A stretch of 64,000 nt of DNA from Escallonia rubra (Eukaryota > Streptophyta > Magnoliopsida > Escalloniales > Escalloniaceae). Positions 13,101-25,100 of this stretch are shown in pieces. Below the pieces are notes generated by a model that was given only the letters and a program-made list of their open reading frames with translations, made no database searches and was not told where the DNA came from. The stretch lies in the NCBI GenBank assembly GCA_033065855.1, contig JAVXUO010000138.1, positions 62,001-126,000 on the forward strand. Direction: 5' to 3'. A program made the translations under genes and the position numbers. How positions within the stretch are numbered: position 1 is the stretch's first letter; the number at the start of each line of letters is the position of its first letter.

Positions 13101-13412
13101 AATTACCAAATAAATCTTGCTTCCTGCATGGCAAGCCTTCAACAATTTCTTCGCGGAATAAAATGCCCTCTTCAGCTTATGCAAACAAGCGTTGCCTGCC
13201 TCGGGAAACGGCGTATCCAGGTCCTTAATCTCTTCCAACAACGGCAACAAGAGCTTCAACCGCCTCACGAGATTGTGGCTCTCTTTCTTCTGCGTCCTTC
13301 GATATTCCCCCAGCGATTTCACCGTCTCGATCACGCCAATCAGCTCCTGAATCACTTCCATCGAAATGCCCTCCAAATTTCCTTCCTCAACAATCTCTCC
13401 AGCTGTCACCAT
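10109..13412 (-). CDS. PUB15: U-box/ARM-repeat E3 ubiquitin ligase, PUB15-like
   Basis: Four minus-strand exons: 13412-13107, 13010-12894, 11930-11505 and 11167-10109. All have phase-0 junctions and encode 635 residues, close to the length I remember for Arabidopsis PUB15. The N-terminal third is the plant U-box N-terminal domain ([20 protein letters not shown]). The U-box follows with [20 protein letters not shown] ending exon 3 and [11 protein letters not shown] opening exon 4, an intron position usual in this family. At least six armadillo repeats follow ([40 protein letters not shown]). The protein ends KSEQIAC. The family transfers ubiquitin from an E2 to target proteins through the U-box, with ARM repeats binding substrate. 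The match to PUB15 runs along the whole length, including [11 protein letters not shown], so orthology is likely. Substrates are unknown. The ATG at 13412 is the first true in-frame ATG. Confidence 0.93.
12165..12417. repeat. Tandem duplication, unit about 134 bp, in a PUB15 intron
   Basis: Two diverged copies both end in ATACACATGCTATAATGT. Both contain AACAACyTAAATT, a GGTCATTC block and a CAATGrT-AACTAGG block. Noncoding, in the intron between exons 2 and 3. Confidence 0.75.
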
Positions 13413-13549
13413 CAGAAACAAAAACAGCCCGCTACGACACCTCCGGACAACTAGCGCTTTCAGGAGCCAAGATCGTTTATTTATGTGTGGAAATGAACTG
13501 GGTTTTGTTCAATGAGAGGAAATGCCATTGGAAGGACGATGAGAGGACC

Positions 13550-13564
13550 AAACCCTAACCCTAA
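13550..13564. promoter_or_regulatory. Telo-box in the PUB15 leader/promoter
   Basis: AAACCCTAACCCTAA, two telomere-like repeats, lies about 140 bp upstream of the PUB15 start codon. Telo-boxes are common near transcription starts of plant genes and bind TRB and AtPURalpha-type proteins. The position fits the 5' leader or core promoter. Function here is inferred only from the motif. Confidence 0.5.
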
Positions 13565-15840
13565 TCGCGGTTGATTCATATTTTTGTGTTCTTTTTGAGT
13601 AATTTTTGCGGCAATTTCGGGTCTTTGCAACGGTAAGAGCATCCACATATTTTCGCGGCTAACAATAGGAAATTTGAAAGTTCGTTACTCATCCTCACTG
13701 TGTAGTCAAAGCTGAATTCTAACATGTTGCCATTTTCAGCGTTGAAATTCAAAGGCTTGACTATGTTTCGTGGATATACAAGGTTAAAGAGTTATGCAAC
13801 TAACCCAAGATTATCAGAGAGATAATCATGTGACAAAAGTTCGTAATTAGTAATGTAATAAATGTTTTGCTTGGAAATGATCATCTGATCGCACTATAAA
13901 TCCACTGCAAACGCGAAAGATCTGATTTTGGAGAAAATTCGACCTCTTTCGTGACAAAAGTTGTCTGGAATGATTTCGACGAACATGTGATTCAGGTCCT
14001 TTAAATTTATTTTATTTCTTACTTTTTGAGTAACTTTTTAGCTTGAAGTCCATTATCTTCACTCGAGTGATTGAAAACAAAACGGATCGGACGACTTGTT
14101 CATTTCACAAACTCATTTACTGGGTATTTGATTAATTGATTCTACTCTTGACGTGATAAAGTCTAAGATATTAGGCTTTCAGGGAGAAAATTGGCATGTT
14201 GAACAATGAAATATGATATGGAATTGCATCTGGACTCTGGCAATTTAATCAATCATTCCCTTCAGTATGAACGTTCTTATAACATCTTATAATCGTTCCA
14301 TGTTTAGCAGGTACATGCTGCATTAGAATTATAATGAATATAAAATTGTTCAAAGTCAATGATCCTGACTACTTAGAATAGTTGCATCCGTATATATCCC
14401 CCTACCAAATTCAACGTAGAGAGGGGCTCGGTAGGAGCACTTCTAAGTGTTCACTTTTCTCTCATGACATGCTTCGATAACTTCTACAAAGTACCAGAAG
14501 TTTGAATGTAATTTGTCCCAAAGTTAACATGGGTCAAAATATTAAGTCCTATTGGGTTCACCTATTAATAGAACAACAGGAAAATCTTTCAAAGTGCTCA
14601 ACACATACCACATTGTTGTATGGAACTACCTTTGTTTCAAAAATCAAAAGCCCAAACCTCTTGTGTCATTGCCTCATTCACTTTTATAGTACAGCAGCCT
14701 CTTTTGTAATTTGTTCAAAGGCACTTGCAATACTCCCTCTTTATGCATCCTAACCTAATGGCGTATAACTTTGTAATCTCCATGCACTCTGACATTTTCC
14801 TTTCCAAATTGAAGCTCTTGGTGATTTTGCACAACGTTTTTGCCAACATGGGAGCTAATTAGCATCAAGATTGGACACATATACTGCTTCCTCTTTCAGA
14901 ATGTGTAAAGTTGGCTTCGACTTTTTCTTGGTTTTATTTGTTCAATGGGGAAATCAGGATGACACTGATAGTAACCAACAAAAATGGACCAATTTAAGAC
15001 ACTCTTTAATGTAAGGGTGATAAAGTTGACGTGGTGTAATGGACTGATGAGACCTAATGAGATGAACGGGTTTCGAGACAATAAGAGGTCAAGGTTTTAT
15101 CATACTCTCATTTCATCCGTTGGTTGCACCACGTCATAACTGTCAACTTCTTTGACCAGATAGACCACGTCATCACTCTCACCATTATATTGGAGTAATC
15201 TTCGACCAACTTGCTTCCTCTTGAACACATACTGTCACGTCCTCACCATTTTCGTTTTCCCTGAACACATACTGCTTCTTCCCTCAGAACGTGCAAAGTT
15301 GAATTCCATTTCCCTTCGCATTTTTTGTCGCTATGGGAACGACAATAATACCAATACTAATAATGAGAATGGACCAAATTGAGAAAATTCTTTAAAGTAA
15401 TTATGATAAAGATGACGTGGTGTAACAGGCCGATGAACTCTAACGAGATTGACGGAATTTCAAGCAATAACGAGTCAAAATTTCGTTATAATCTCATTTC
15501 ATCCGTTATTCTACAACATCGTTCCTGTCACCGTTATATGAAAACTTTCTTTGACCAAACTGACCAAATATATATATGTATGTTTTATAGAGACCAAAGA
15601 GAAAACAAAGTAGTGTGGAATTTCAGAAGGTGCATTGGATTCTTGTGACGTGGCAAAGCCACAGATGACCTCGAGAGAAGATTACCTTTGACCCTGTTAA
15701 ATGTGTGAGACAGAAGCAGTAATTAATTAAGTTTAATGTAAGAATTAGCACCAACCTTAGCCTTTAATACAAGCACAAGCATGGCACTGTGTGAGAAAAT
15801 TAATGTAAAACTCGAGACCAAAGCCTTTTTGAAAAGCACA
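13565..15840. other. Intergenic region between divergent genes PUB15 and cyclin B2
   Basis: No gene recognised. The main structure is the large tandem duplication at 14870-15590. The rest is AT-rich sequence with short unsupported ORFs. It separates the PUB15 promoter (left) from the cyclin promoter (right). Confidence 0.5.
14870..15590. repeat. Diverged tandem duplication, unit about 405 bp
   Basis: The segment from about 14885 to 15180 recurs from about 15290 to 15590. Shared landmarks in order are AATGGACCAA, CTTTAA.GTAA, GACGTGGTGTAA, ATCTCATTTCATCCGTT-like sequence and TTCTTTGACCA. Within the first copy GACGTGGTG and CACCACGTC are inverted, so the unit may derive from a hairpin-type element. 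It lies 1-2 kb upstream of the cyclin start. Confidence 0.7.
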
Positions 15841-15849
15841 TGGTAATGG

Positions 15850-15975
15850 TAACCGTTAAAGCCCACACAGAGCAGCGCGACTTTTCATCTCGAAGATCGG
15901 ACGGCTGCGAGAAACTAGCCGTTGTTTTTAAAAATGTGCAGAGAGGGGGGGCCGAGAGCGGACATATATCCGCTG
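15850..15975. promoter_or_regulatory. Cyclin B2 promoter with MSA-like elements
   Basis: On the minus strand, TTAACGGTTA (15850-15859) closely matches the mitosis-specific activator consensus with AACGG core. A second AACGGCTA core lies at 15916-15923. MSA elements are the known MYB3R binding sites driving G2/M transcription of plant B cyclins. Further down, AGCGGA and TCCGCT flank CATATA (about 15957-15974), giving a short palindrome around a TATA-like centre, about 100 bp upstream of a CT/GA-rich leader. The transcription start is inferred to be near 16.0 kb. Confidence 0.6.
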
Positions 15976-16268
15976 TTTACGACTGAATTTCGCTGGTGCA
16001 GTTCATTTTTATCTGATTTTTATCAATTTCTTGGAATGACCCAACAAGACCTTGAGACCCATTATTTACACACAGTGAGTGAGATTTAGGAGGGGAGAAG
16101 AGGGGAGAGAGAGAGAGAGAGAGATACTTCAAGATCAATCACTTCCATTGATCGATTTGATGGGGTTCTGTGTTTAGTCTCTCTCTTTCTTTTTCTTGCT
16201 ATCTATAGTAGGCACGATTTCCTGGAGTTTTGATTCTATTGGATTGAAATTGATCAGGAGCTTTCGAG

Positions 16269-16784
16269 GTATTCATTGATTTTGAAGCTTCTTTTTTTCA
16301 ATTTTGTGATCTGGGTTTTGTCGAGTAATCAAAAGGACGATCTTGTTTGTTAAATAGTGCAGAAGGTGATCTGGAAGTTTGTTGAGAACTAAAAAAAAAG
16401 GGATGATCTGGGTTGTTGATTAATCGGAACCAGAAAGATGATCTGGGTTTTGATGAAGAATAAAAAAAACTTTCTCGATTTTGATAAAAAAATGAAGAAG
16501 ATAATATAGGTTTTGTTGAAGAATCAATTAAGCAATCTGGAATTCTAGATTGAAAAAGCTGTTATGTATTTTGTTGAAGAATCCGAAAGATAATCTGGGT
16601 TTTGTTTGGTCTCAGTTCTTGGTTCTTTCTTTATCTTCTTTGTTTTGGTTGATTCATTTCTTTTTTTTTCTTTGTAATCAGTGATGCTGGATTCTTTAAG
16701 TTCTTTTTCTGGGTTTTGAGTTGTTTAAGTGGTTTGATTCGATCTAATTGTGATCTTCTCAGTAACCATAGCTATTCTTTGCAG
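16269..16784 (+). promoter_or_regulatory. Probable 5' UTR intron of cyclin B2 with repeated GATCTGG motifs
   Basis: A donor TTCGAG|GTATTC at 16269 and an acceptor TTTGCAG ending at 16784 lie just before ATAACCAAAATGG, so the leader is probably split. The intron is a degenerate minisatellite whose unit is roughly GATCTGGGTTTTGTTGAAGA. GATCTG cores occur at 16308, 16368, 16405 and 16440, and AATCTGG variants at about 16533 and 16592. The core resembles the TTNGATYTG motif of introns that enhance expression in plants. Splicing itself is inferred. Confidence 0.5.
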
Positions 16785-16793
16785 ATAACCAAA

Positions 16794-19756
16794 ATGGTTG
16801 GATCAAATGAGAATTACCCAGGTCTAATCAGGCCCCCAACTGCTCAAGGTTGTAAGAATTTGAGCTATTCTTTGTTGCTCGATTTTTGAAGATAAAACCT
16901 AGCTTAAGGACATAAATTATGGACATAAACCCTAGTTTAATAAATTGTATCTTGTCGTGTAAATAGGGGGATTCAGGGCAGGAGGTGGCAAGTTTGCAAC
17001 AGGAACTGGGCAAAACCGTAGGGCGTTGAGTACCATCAACCGGAACATAATCGGAGCTCCACCATACCCATGTGCAGTTAACAAGAGAGGTGGCTTGCCA
17101 GAGTAATTTCAACAACCTTATTTCTTTGATGATTCCTTGATGTTTTTCTTTTATCTTCTTTTAGGACCCTTTTTCATACTTTTTCTATTGATTCAGAAAA
17201 AATGCAATCTCTGATAAGAACCACCCACCCTTTCCGGTGCATCGACCAATTACTAGGTCCGTACCTGGCCTTTTTAACTGCTGTTGGTTCAGAAGATGTT
17301 TGGGCTTTGCACACATAATAATACTCTATTCTACTCATTTGATCTTTTATATTTGCTTCCTGCTTTTTTTCTTTCTTTTAGGAAATTTGCTGCACAAATT
17401 GCTACCAAACAACAGAAACCAGTCCTGGAGGTATACCCTTCTTAATGAATAATGTGTTTGTTTCTTGTCAAAAAGTTTTGGACTAGTTCTTTTGAGATGA
17501 TGGTGAATCACATGAACAGGAAACCAAGCTAGTAGCCAAATCATTCCCAAATGCAAGTGAATCAGAAGACTCTGCCACAATTGATGTGGATGAGTACAAT
17601 GTTACTGGTGATTTTTCTGTCCCAATGTTTGTGCAACATACAGAAGCCATGTTGGAGGAAATAGATCGAATGGTATTTGAGTTTGTTCTTTTTCATCTAT
17701 ATTCGGTCTTTTACTGGTTGGGGAATTACTGATGTCTTAACTATATGTAGGACGAGGAGGTTGAAATGGAAGATCTGAATGAGGAGCCAATTATGGACAT
17801 TGACAGTGCAGATAAGAAAAATCCACTTGCAGTTGTGGAGTATATTGATGATATCTATGCGTACTACAAGAAGGCGGAGGTATGGCTATCTTTGCTTTAC
17901 TTTATTTGGCATTTGTTAATTTGTTCACTTCAATTGCCGAAGTTGAAGGACTTGCTATTTTAATGCGCTTAGATCATCTCTGGAGTAGCTAGTTACTTAA
18001 TTCGCCCATCAAATTTGCAAATTTTAGAAGCCCAAATACTTGAAATTGTCTCCTATGTCAATGAGTATTTCAGCCATGGGTAGTTGCCAGTTGTCTCACT
18101 TGATTTTTAAGTGCTCATGGCGAACTCGCGTCAAGTTGGATTTTTGTGTGGCCTGGGGGGAAGGGGGGGTGGGGGTTGGGCAGCTTAAGAAAAATTCCTT
18201 TGCAGTCTACATTCCAACTACAAGAAAGCAGATGTAATGTAATCTCTACTCTAGGGTTGTTAAAACCTCGACTTAACCTTATTTTGACGAATTACTTGAT
18301 CAGCTCATCAAACCTGTTTGTCACTAATTTCAGGATCTCGGTACATGAGTGATAAGCTCTTTCTTTCTTAATCTAAGCTACTCGAGAGTGTCTCTTGAGT
18401 CTCGACTATGCCCGAGAATTTTTGTCCTTGGCTGGAAAATATTATCTTGGTCATTGTCTCACTCAATTTCCTATGTGCTCATGCGTCCTTCCTAGGATCC
18501 CCGTCTTTCTTCCTCTCTGGTGTGTGCGCGCGCACCTGTGTGTGCTGCTTTCCCATTTGGAAGGACTGACCAGAAATTGCTTTCTCTGTTGTCTTAGAAT
18601 GCACCTTGTGCACTGACTTTTTCCTTCTCTTTTCTTTATAAATCTTTGCAGAGCTCAAGCTGTGTCCCCCCTAACTATATGGCGCACCAATATGACATTA
18701 ATGAAAGGATGAGAGGGATACTCATTGACTGGCTGATAGAGGTATATGGACTCTCCTAATAGTGGTTTCCTGAATGTTACAAAGTGACGTATTATGCAGC
18801 ATCATTGACCATATATTGTTCCCATCATTGTACAGGTTCATTACAAGTTTGAACTGATGGAAGAGACATTATATCTGACTGTGAACCTGATTGATCGATT
18901 TTTAGCACTCCAATCAGTTGCAAGAAAGAAACTCCAGCTTGTCGGGGTCACAGCGATGCTTCTCGCTTGCAAATATGAAGAAGTTTCTGTTCCTGTTGTG
19001 GAGGATCTCATATTGATTTCTGACAAGGCTTACACAAGAAAAGAGGTGCTTGATATGGTAAGCTCTACAAGTTGAAGTTTCTACTATGTCCCTCTGCATT
19101 TTAATTTTGAAACTTAAAGGAGCATGCCTGATTCAATTTCCTCTCCTGCAGGAGAAATTAATGGTCAATACTTTACAGTTCAATCTCTCGGTTCCCACTC
19201 CCTACGTGTTTATGAAGAGATTTCTTAAAGCTGCTCAATCTGATAAACAGGTTTATAACAGTTTTTCTCTTCTGTCTTCTTTCCACGTGTATGTGATGTG
19301 ATTTTTTCCTTCGAATGCATTGAGAAGTTTTTATTTTCTAACCCTTAACTTTGGATGTCAGCTGGAGCTTCTATCCTTCTTCATAATCGAGCTCTGCCTG
19401 GTTGAATACGAAACTTTGAAGTTCCCACCGTCTTTGCTAGCAGCAGCTGCAATCTTCACCGCTCAATGTACTCTTTCCGGGTTGAAGCAGTGGAGCAAGA
19501 CCAGTCAGAGGCATGCCAACTATCCTGAAAATCAGCTACTGTAAGTGGTCTAGTGTTTCAATCAATCTCTATGCATAATGTTGTTAATTCTCAAGTGTTT
19601 GTCCTTTGTTGTCACAGGGAATGCTCGAAGCTGATGGTTACTTTCCATCAGAAGGCGGTGAGTGGAAAACTCACTGGTGTCCACCGAAAGTACAGCACAT
19701 CTAAATTTGGCTACGCTGCAAGATCAGAACCTGCTCATTTTCTGTTAGAGTGTTGA
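16794..19756 (+). CDS. CYCB2: G2/mitotic-specific cyclin B2
   Basis: Eleven exons: 16794-16848, 16967-17102, 17197-17256, 17382-17430, 17520-17672, 17751-17879, 18652-18741, 18836-19057, 19152-19250, 19362-19540 and 19618-19756. They encode 436 residues. The first donor could also be at 16851, which adds one codon. [10 protein letters not shown] (residues 36-45) is the destruction box used for APC/C-dependent removal. The cyclin N domain starts near [19 protein letters not shown]. The HYKF tetrad fits the HxKF signature of B-type cyclins. The cyclin C domain contains [19 protein letters not shown]. The protein activates CDKs at G2/M in the nucleus. N-terminal sequence ([15 protein letters not shown]) matches the CYCB2 subgroup. 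MSA-like sites upstream fit mitotic expression. Which CYCB2 member it is cannot be told from sequence alone. Confidence 0.93.
17813..18490 (+). repeat. Decayed tandem duplication with a vestigial copy of cyclin exon 6
   Basis: The end of exon 6 and the start of the next intron (17813-18130) are repeated in diverged form at about 18181-18490. The second copy opens with TTAAGAAAAATTCCTTTGCA, against ATAAGAAAAATCCACTTGCA in exon 6, then ACTACAAGAAAGCAGA, against ACTACAAGAAGGCGGA. Further matches include TGTCTCACT and GTGCTCATG blocks. The second copy has lost about 15 bp in its exon-like part and its donor now reads GTAATG, so it is probably not used. Confidence 0.7.
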
Positions 19757-22117
19757 TCATTAAATGGAGCAGTAATTAACTTTGAGGATATAACTGGGGT
19801 TGGGGTCGAGTGTAATTGAGCAACATAAGTTGCCCCAGGGTGGTACCTGAACATAGAGTCTTTCCTGAATTTGTTGTTCTCTGTCGTCTAGACGCATAAG
19901 TGTTTCGTTGAATGTTCTTCTGAACGTATCCGTTCTTTGTTCGTTGTTTGTTGACAGTTAATTCTAAGTGTTGCTTGAACTTAGAGTTGCCATAAATGAC
20001 AAAAGCTCAGATTTGCCATAAATGATGAAACTAACATTCACATACCAGATTGTTTTCGCGTACTGCAGAAAGATCAAGATGTTGGTCACATTGGGCGTGT
20101 TTTTAATCTAACGAGGTGTAAGTAGATTTGGGCTTCAAATGGAATCAGGTAAATGTCGTTCCTTATGAGCTTGAACAACCAGCATAAAGGAAGCATTACC
20201 ACTCCATGTTACATAGTAGATGGATAGAACATGGAACCTGCGCCAGTTTACATTTCCAGGACACCTTCAACCCAAAAAGTCTTCTCTCTTGGATTGTTGA
20301 AACAAAGCCTTTGGTGTTCTTTGTAAGAGCTTTTCCACATGAATCTGCTGTCCTCTTTCCAAGTCCTTTTTGAATGCTTGAGGTGTTGCAACAATAAAGT
20401 TCCAAAGCGCCTTCATTGACCATTCTTTGCGACTGGAAAGGGGGCGCATTCTTGTTACTACCCTCTATGTTCAGGGCATCTTACTAAAATGGTGCTCCAA
20501 ATATCAACGTTAAGCTGAAAAACTAGGAACCCAGTGCTGCTTGTTCTTCTCTAGCTTTCTTGAGCATGACTGTAGTTTCAATTGCCTATAGTTCCTACAG
20601 TAAAGCGGGGAACCTGATCAGTGCAACTATGAAGTCAATTCAGCAAAGTTTGGATCAAGTAAGACAAATTAGGGAAAGTAATATCTGAACAAGAAGTGAT
20701 ATTTAAACTCCACTTTTGTTACTAACGTTCTTAAAAGTGTTGCCAGATAACCATTTTAGCGACAAAAGTGAAGCTCGTATAAGTAAGGTGAAGTTGAAAG
20801 TTATTTTTACTTCTTACGGTACTATGAGCGGGTCACTTTATTCAAACAATGAATCAAGCTTCTATCTTTTTTATAATTCATTAACAATTGTGATGAACAA
20901 ATGATGAGCGTCTACGAGCAATCGTTCACGACATTAATAAGCATCGATACCGTTTTGTCGAAAGAGATTCATTTGCATTGCCTCGTAATTGATCTTTGAT
21001 CATTGTATCTTACTCTGAAGTATACGACTTGGATATGGAAATTAGAAATGGACTGTTCATCCTGAAAAATCATTCGAATCCTAACAATTATAGACCGTCC
21101 ATTCTTGAAAGTCATGGACGGTCTAGAATGACTGGCAAAGGTCGACTGACTTGGTCAGAGGAAAAGGATAACAGACAAAGATCTAAGGTTGGGTGTTGGG
21201 AGTCTACATCAACAGAACAGATGCCGGCACAGGATTGTGACACGTATCAATCAAGCCCCCCCAAAAAAAAATATCTGACGAAATTCTAACCATAAATCAA
21301 CTTTAAACGGATCTCCGAAAGCATCCAAAACTCCAAATCAAGGCTGACTAGACTCTCTGTCATCTCTGATCTCAATCTCTCTCCTTTTACCAAATCTAGC
21401 CCCCTATAAGGATCCCCCTCCATTCACCTCTCAAGTTAGTTAGTTACTTTACCTCTTTCCCTCCCTCAAGATACACACACTTACATAAACATTTACAGTA
21501 AAGCAAAATCTGCGGATTTCAGGCTCTTTCTTGATTGCAAGAGATGGTTGATTGAATCAACAGATGAGGTAAGATGATACCCACTAAGAATTTCTTCTTA
21601 TTTGACCAAACAAACCCACCAAATCACTCAACCCTATTCCCCACCTTGGAATCTGATAGTTTTCTAGCTCAATTTGAAGCTTATCCGCAGATCTTTGTTA
21701 TCTTGATTTAGGATTGTGGACAAAAATGTGGTGTAGGATGGGGGATAAGCAAGTTGTTGGACAGATATGCCTAGTTGTTGTTTGGTGGGGTTTGGACTTG
21801 TTTTTCACGTTAGGAGTTTCTAGCAACTTCTGGGTGTTATTCAGATAGTGACATGTGCAGCTAACAAAGATCTTTACAACCCCGTTGTTATCTTACCATG
21901 AATAAGGAAATCCCCGCCCAAAGTTGGCATGTGATATTTTCAGCAATGTTACAAAATCCCCTTCATTTTCTTTTCCTTCGCTCTTTCTTGATTATTGGTT
22001 TATTGAATCTTTATATAAACAAGCTGTTAATAGCAACACCTTAATGTGTTGACATGTTTGTTAAACATGGTTGGTTTTTCAGTGTAGCTGTCAGGTTTTA
22101 CAAGATCTAGTTTTTTA
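19757..22117. other. Intergenic region and BTB gene leader
   Basis: The first few hundred bases are the cyclin 3' UTR. A minus-strand ORF at 20267-20449 (contains ATPQAFKKDLERGQQIHVEK) looks protein-like but is isolated and unrecognised. A perfect 11-bp inverted repeat, AGACCGTCCAT and ATGGACGGTCT, lies near 21091-21125. From about 21.45 kb the sequence looks like the 5' leader of the BTB gene, probably with a leader intron between about 21.57 and 22.08 kb. Confidence 0.45.
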
Positions 22118-25100
22118 ATGAGAGGGATGATTGAGAAGAAGCAGAAGAAGTTTTTGACTGTGGCACCCTTTGAATGTGCATGGCCCGATGATTTGAGGTT
22201 TAGAGAAGCCGGCCGGGGCTGCGTTGCTTTCGAAGCTTTCGCTCACAACGATGTGACGGTCGTGTTTCGTGAGCATGTTGGTAGTCAGCACTACCATTAC
22301 AAAAGGGACAATAGTCCACACTATACCGTCATCATTGGTAGTCATAGGAACCGGAGATTGAAAATCGAGGTTGATGGGAATACAGTGGTTGATGAAGCAG
22401 GGGTGGGATTAAGTTGTTCTTCGGCGTTTCAGAGTTATTGGATCAGTTTATACGATGGGCTGATTAGCATCGGCAAGGGAAGGTATCCTTTTCAAAATCT
22501 CGTATTTCAGTGGCATGATGCCAACCCCAATCGCAGTGTTCAGTATGTTGGGCTCAGTAGCTGGGATAAACATGTTGGGTATAGAAACGTCAATGTAATG
22601 CCTTTAACACAAAACCATATATCCTTGTGGAAACATGTGGACTGTGGTGAATATGAGAGAGAGGACGGCGAAGAGGAGTTGGAATACGAAAACGGAGGTT
22701 ATGAAAACCGAGGTCTAGAAAATTTTCTTGAGAGTTGGGAGCTATCTGATATGTTCTTTATAGTTGGTAAGGAGGAAATGGCTGTCCCAGCTCATAAAGT
22801 GATCTTGGCCGCATCAGGCAATTTTGGCTTAAGTTTGTCAGGTGAAGATGTTATCCAGCTTGAAGAAGTAGACTACCCAGTTCTGCACGCATTTCTTCAA
22901 TATATCTATACAGGCCATACACAGGTAATTTTTGTTGCCTAAAAACTCCCAAAATCCCATGTACTTTTGCTTTTGTGGTTATTTTGGCCTACTCTTTTCC
23001 TTTTTAGGTTACTTAAGCCGTGTTTATTGCTATCACAAGCTTCTGTAGTGTTAAGTATGTATGGTCATTCTTGCTGTCTTTACTCTTTCGATTGTTTCAT
23101 AGCGTAGGCTTTGGTGTTTTAAAAGGAACTTCGGAAATGATACTATTCGTTTTTCAAGGATGGCCTACTATTATTGTAAAACAACCTACAGCTTGTGTAG
23201 AAGCCTCCGATCTCCACTATTTCTATAGCTTGTGTTCTACTTTCCTCTTTCTGATTCTAAGAAGTACTTGGCATTCTCAACTGCAAAGTAGAAGTCATGC
23301 ATAACTGCAGCCATGGCCTTTATGGCACTAGATGCCAAAACACCTTGAGAGATTACTTTATTTCTGTATATTCTTGACCCCCTAAGAAGTTTTAGCTTGC
23401 GATCTATCTTTTCTTTCAGAAGATATATATTTTCAATTTATACCATGGATTGTGTCAATGCTGTAATTTTTCTTTAACGTTCCCCTTTAATGATTGACTC
23501 TGGCCACTAGATTCGGCCTACACAGTATCTGTTACTACTCAGGCTTGGGTTTTTCATCACCTAATTGAGACAATTTAGATGCTACATGGATGTATATTCG
23601 TGTGTATGATAATACGTACCTCTGTGGTTGATGTAGATCCCAGAGTCACAATTCTGCTTCCTCAGGGCTCTGAGCTTACAATTTCAAGTGATGCCATTGG
23701 TGAAGCAGTGCGAAGAAATCATCGAGCGCTTTAAACTTAATAAAAAGTTGTTTGGCTCGGGTAAGAATGTAGAAATATCATATCCAAGCTCTCGGCCCCA
23801 TTGTGGCACAGCCTTTCCTTCTGCGCTACCTCTAAATACGCAGAAGCTTAGGCAGTTTCACTTAACTGGCGAGTACAGCGACGTGGACATTTACATTGAA
23901 GGTCATGATCTTGTTGTGCGGTCACATAAAGTTATACTTGGTCTATGGAGTGTCCCATTTACAAAGGTGAGCACTTCTACCTTATGAAATATTGTGGAAT
24001 GTGCAATCTAAATCCTATCAGCGATTCGCCTAGTTTCCTGCCGGGTTTTTAGTATCCTTCCCTCCATCTTTTGTGCATAATGAACTATTATGTTCTAGTC
24101 AATTTGTTTGTTCATGCATCTTATCAAATAATTATGCTCGGATGATTGTGATTCTATGAATATTTTACGAGTGGCTTTTGAAAAAACTGGTTAATTGGCA
24201 GATGTTCACCAATGGAATGAGCGAGAGCATTTCGTCGGTGGTGTGCTTGAAAGATATCTCTCTTGAAGCATTTAAGGTTATGCTTGAATACATGTACAGC
24301 AGTGAACTCTGTAAGGATGATAATATCGATATATGTATCCCGCTACTTCAGCTGCTTCTTTTGGCGGATAAGTTTGGGGTCACTGTCCTTCATCAGGAAT
24401 GCTGCAAAACACTTTTAGAATGCCTCTCTGAGGTATTTTGGTACTCCTTATCTTTTTGAAGAATTTCATTTCATCAACTTTTAGAGAAACTTTCCTTTAT
24501 TTCTTTTTCATGTGGTTTACCATTGTTTCTAAAGTGCTATCTGTGGCTAGAAATAAAGCAGAGAATTGTTGCGGATTTGGACTTGTGGAATCAAAGAAGA
24601 GATCCATTTCATGATGATGAAATATGAATTTAATACTTCTTATCTACATATTATATGCAGGGATGGAGTTCTCCATTGGAAGAAGGTCATACAACAACTG
24701 TTTTTCTATTATGCACAAGTTTAAATGGACGAGGAAGAAGACATTTTTGGCAAAGTAATTTGGGTTGTTTGCGTCTATAGCTAACTGTTAACCTTTGTTG
24801 CAGGATTCAGCCTGCCCAATTCTGCAAGTGATTTCATCAATATCCTCATGTAAGCTTATTGAAGAAACATGCGAGAGGAAATTTTCAATGCACTTTGATT
24901 ACTGTACAACTGCAAGCATTGATTTCGTCTTGTTAGATGAGGCGACTTTTAGCAACATTCTCCAGGTGGGTTCTTATTTTTGAGGAGTTAACAATAACAA
25001 GATGGTGGTTGATATAAGAATTAAGCTTGCTGCTCAACAGATTTTCTCCTAAAAGACTACTTTTGACAGTTCAATTAGTAGCAATAGCAGAGTGTACTTG

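Noticed and set aside
20196-20449. Minus-strand ORFs with protein-like composition (ATPQAFKKDLERGQQ)
   Set aside because: Isolated, 60-75 codons, no flanking exon with matching phase and no family recognised. Possibly a gene fragment, but unsupported.
22115-22345. Minus-strand ORF over the BTB gene start
   Set aside because: Antisense shadow of exon 1.
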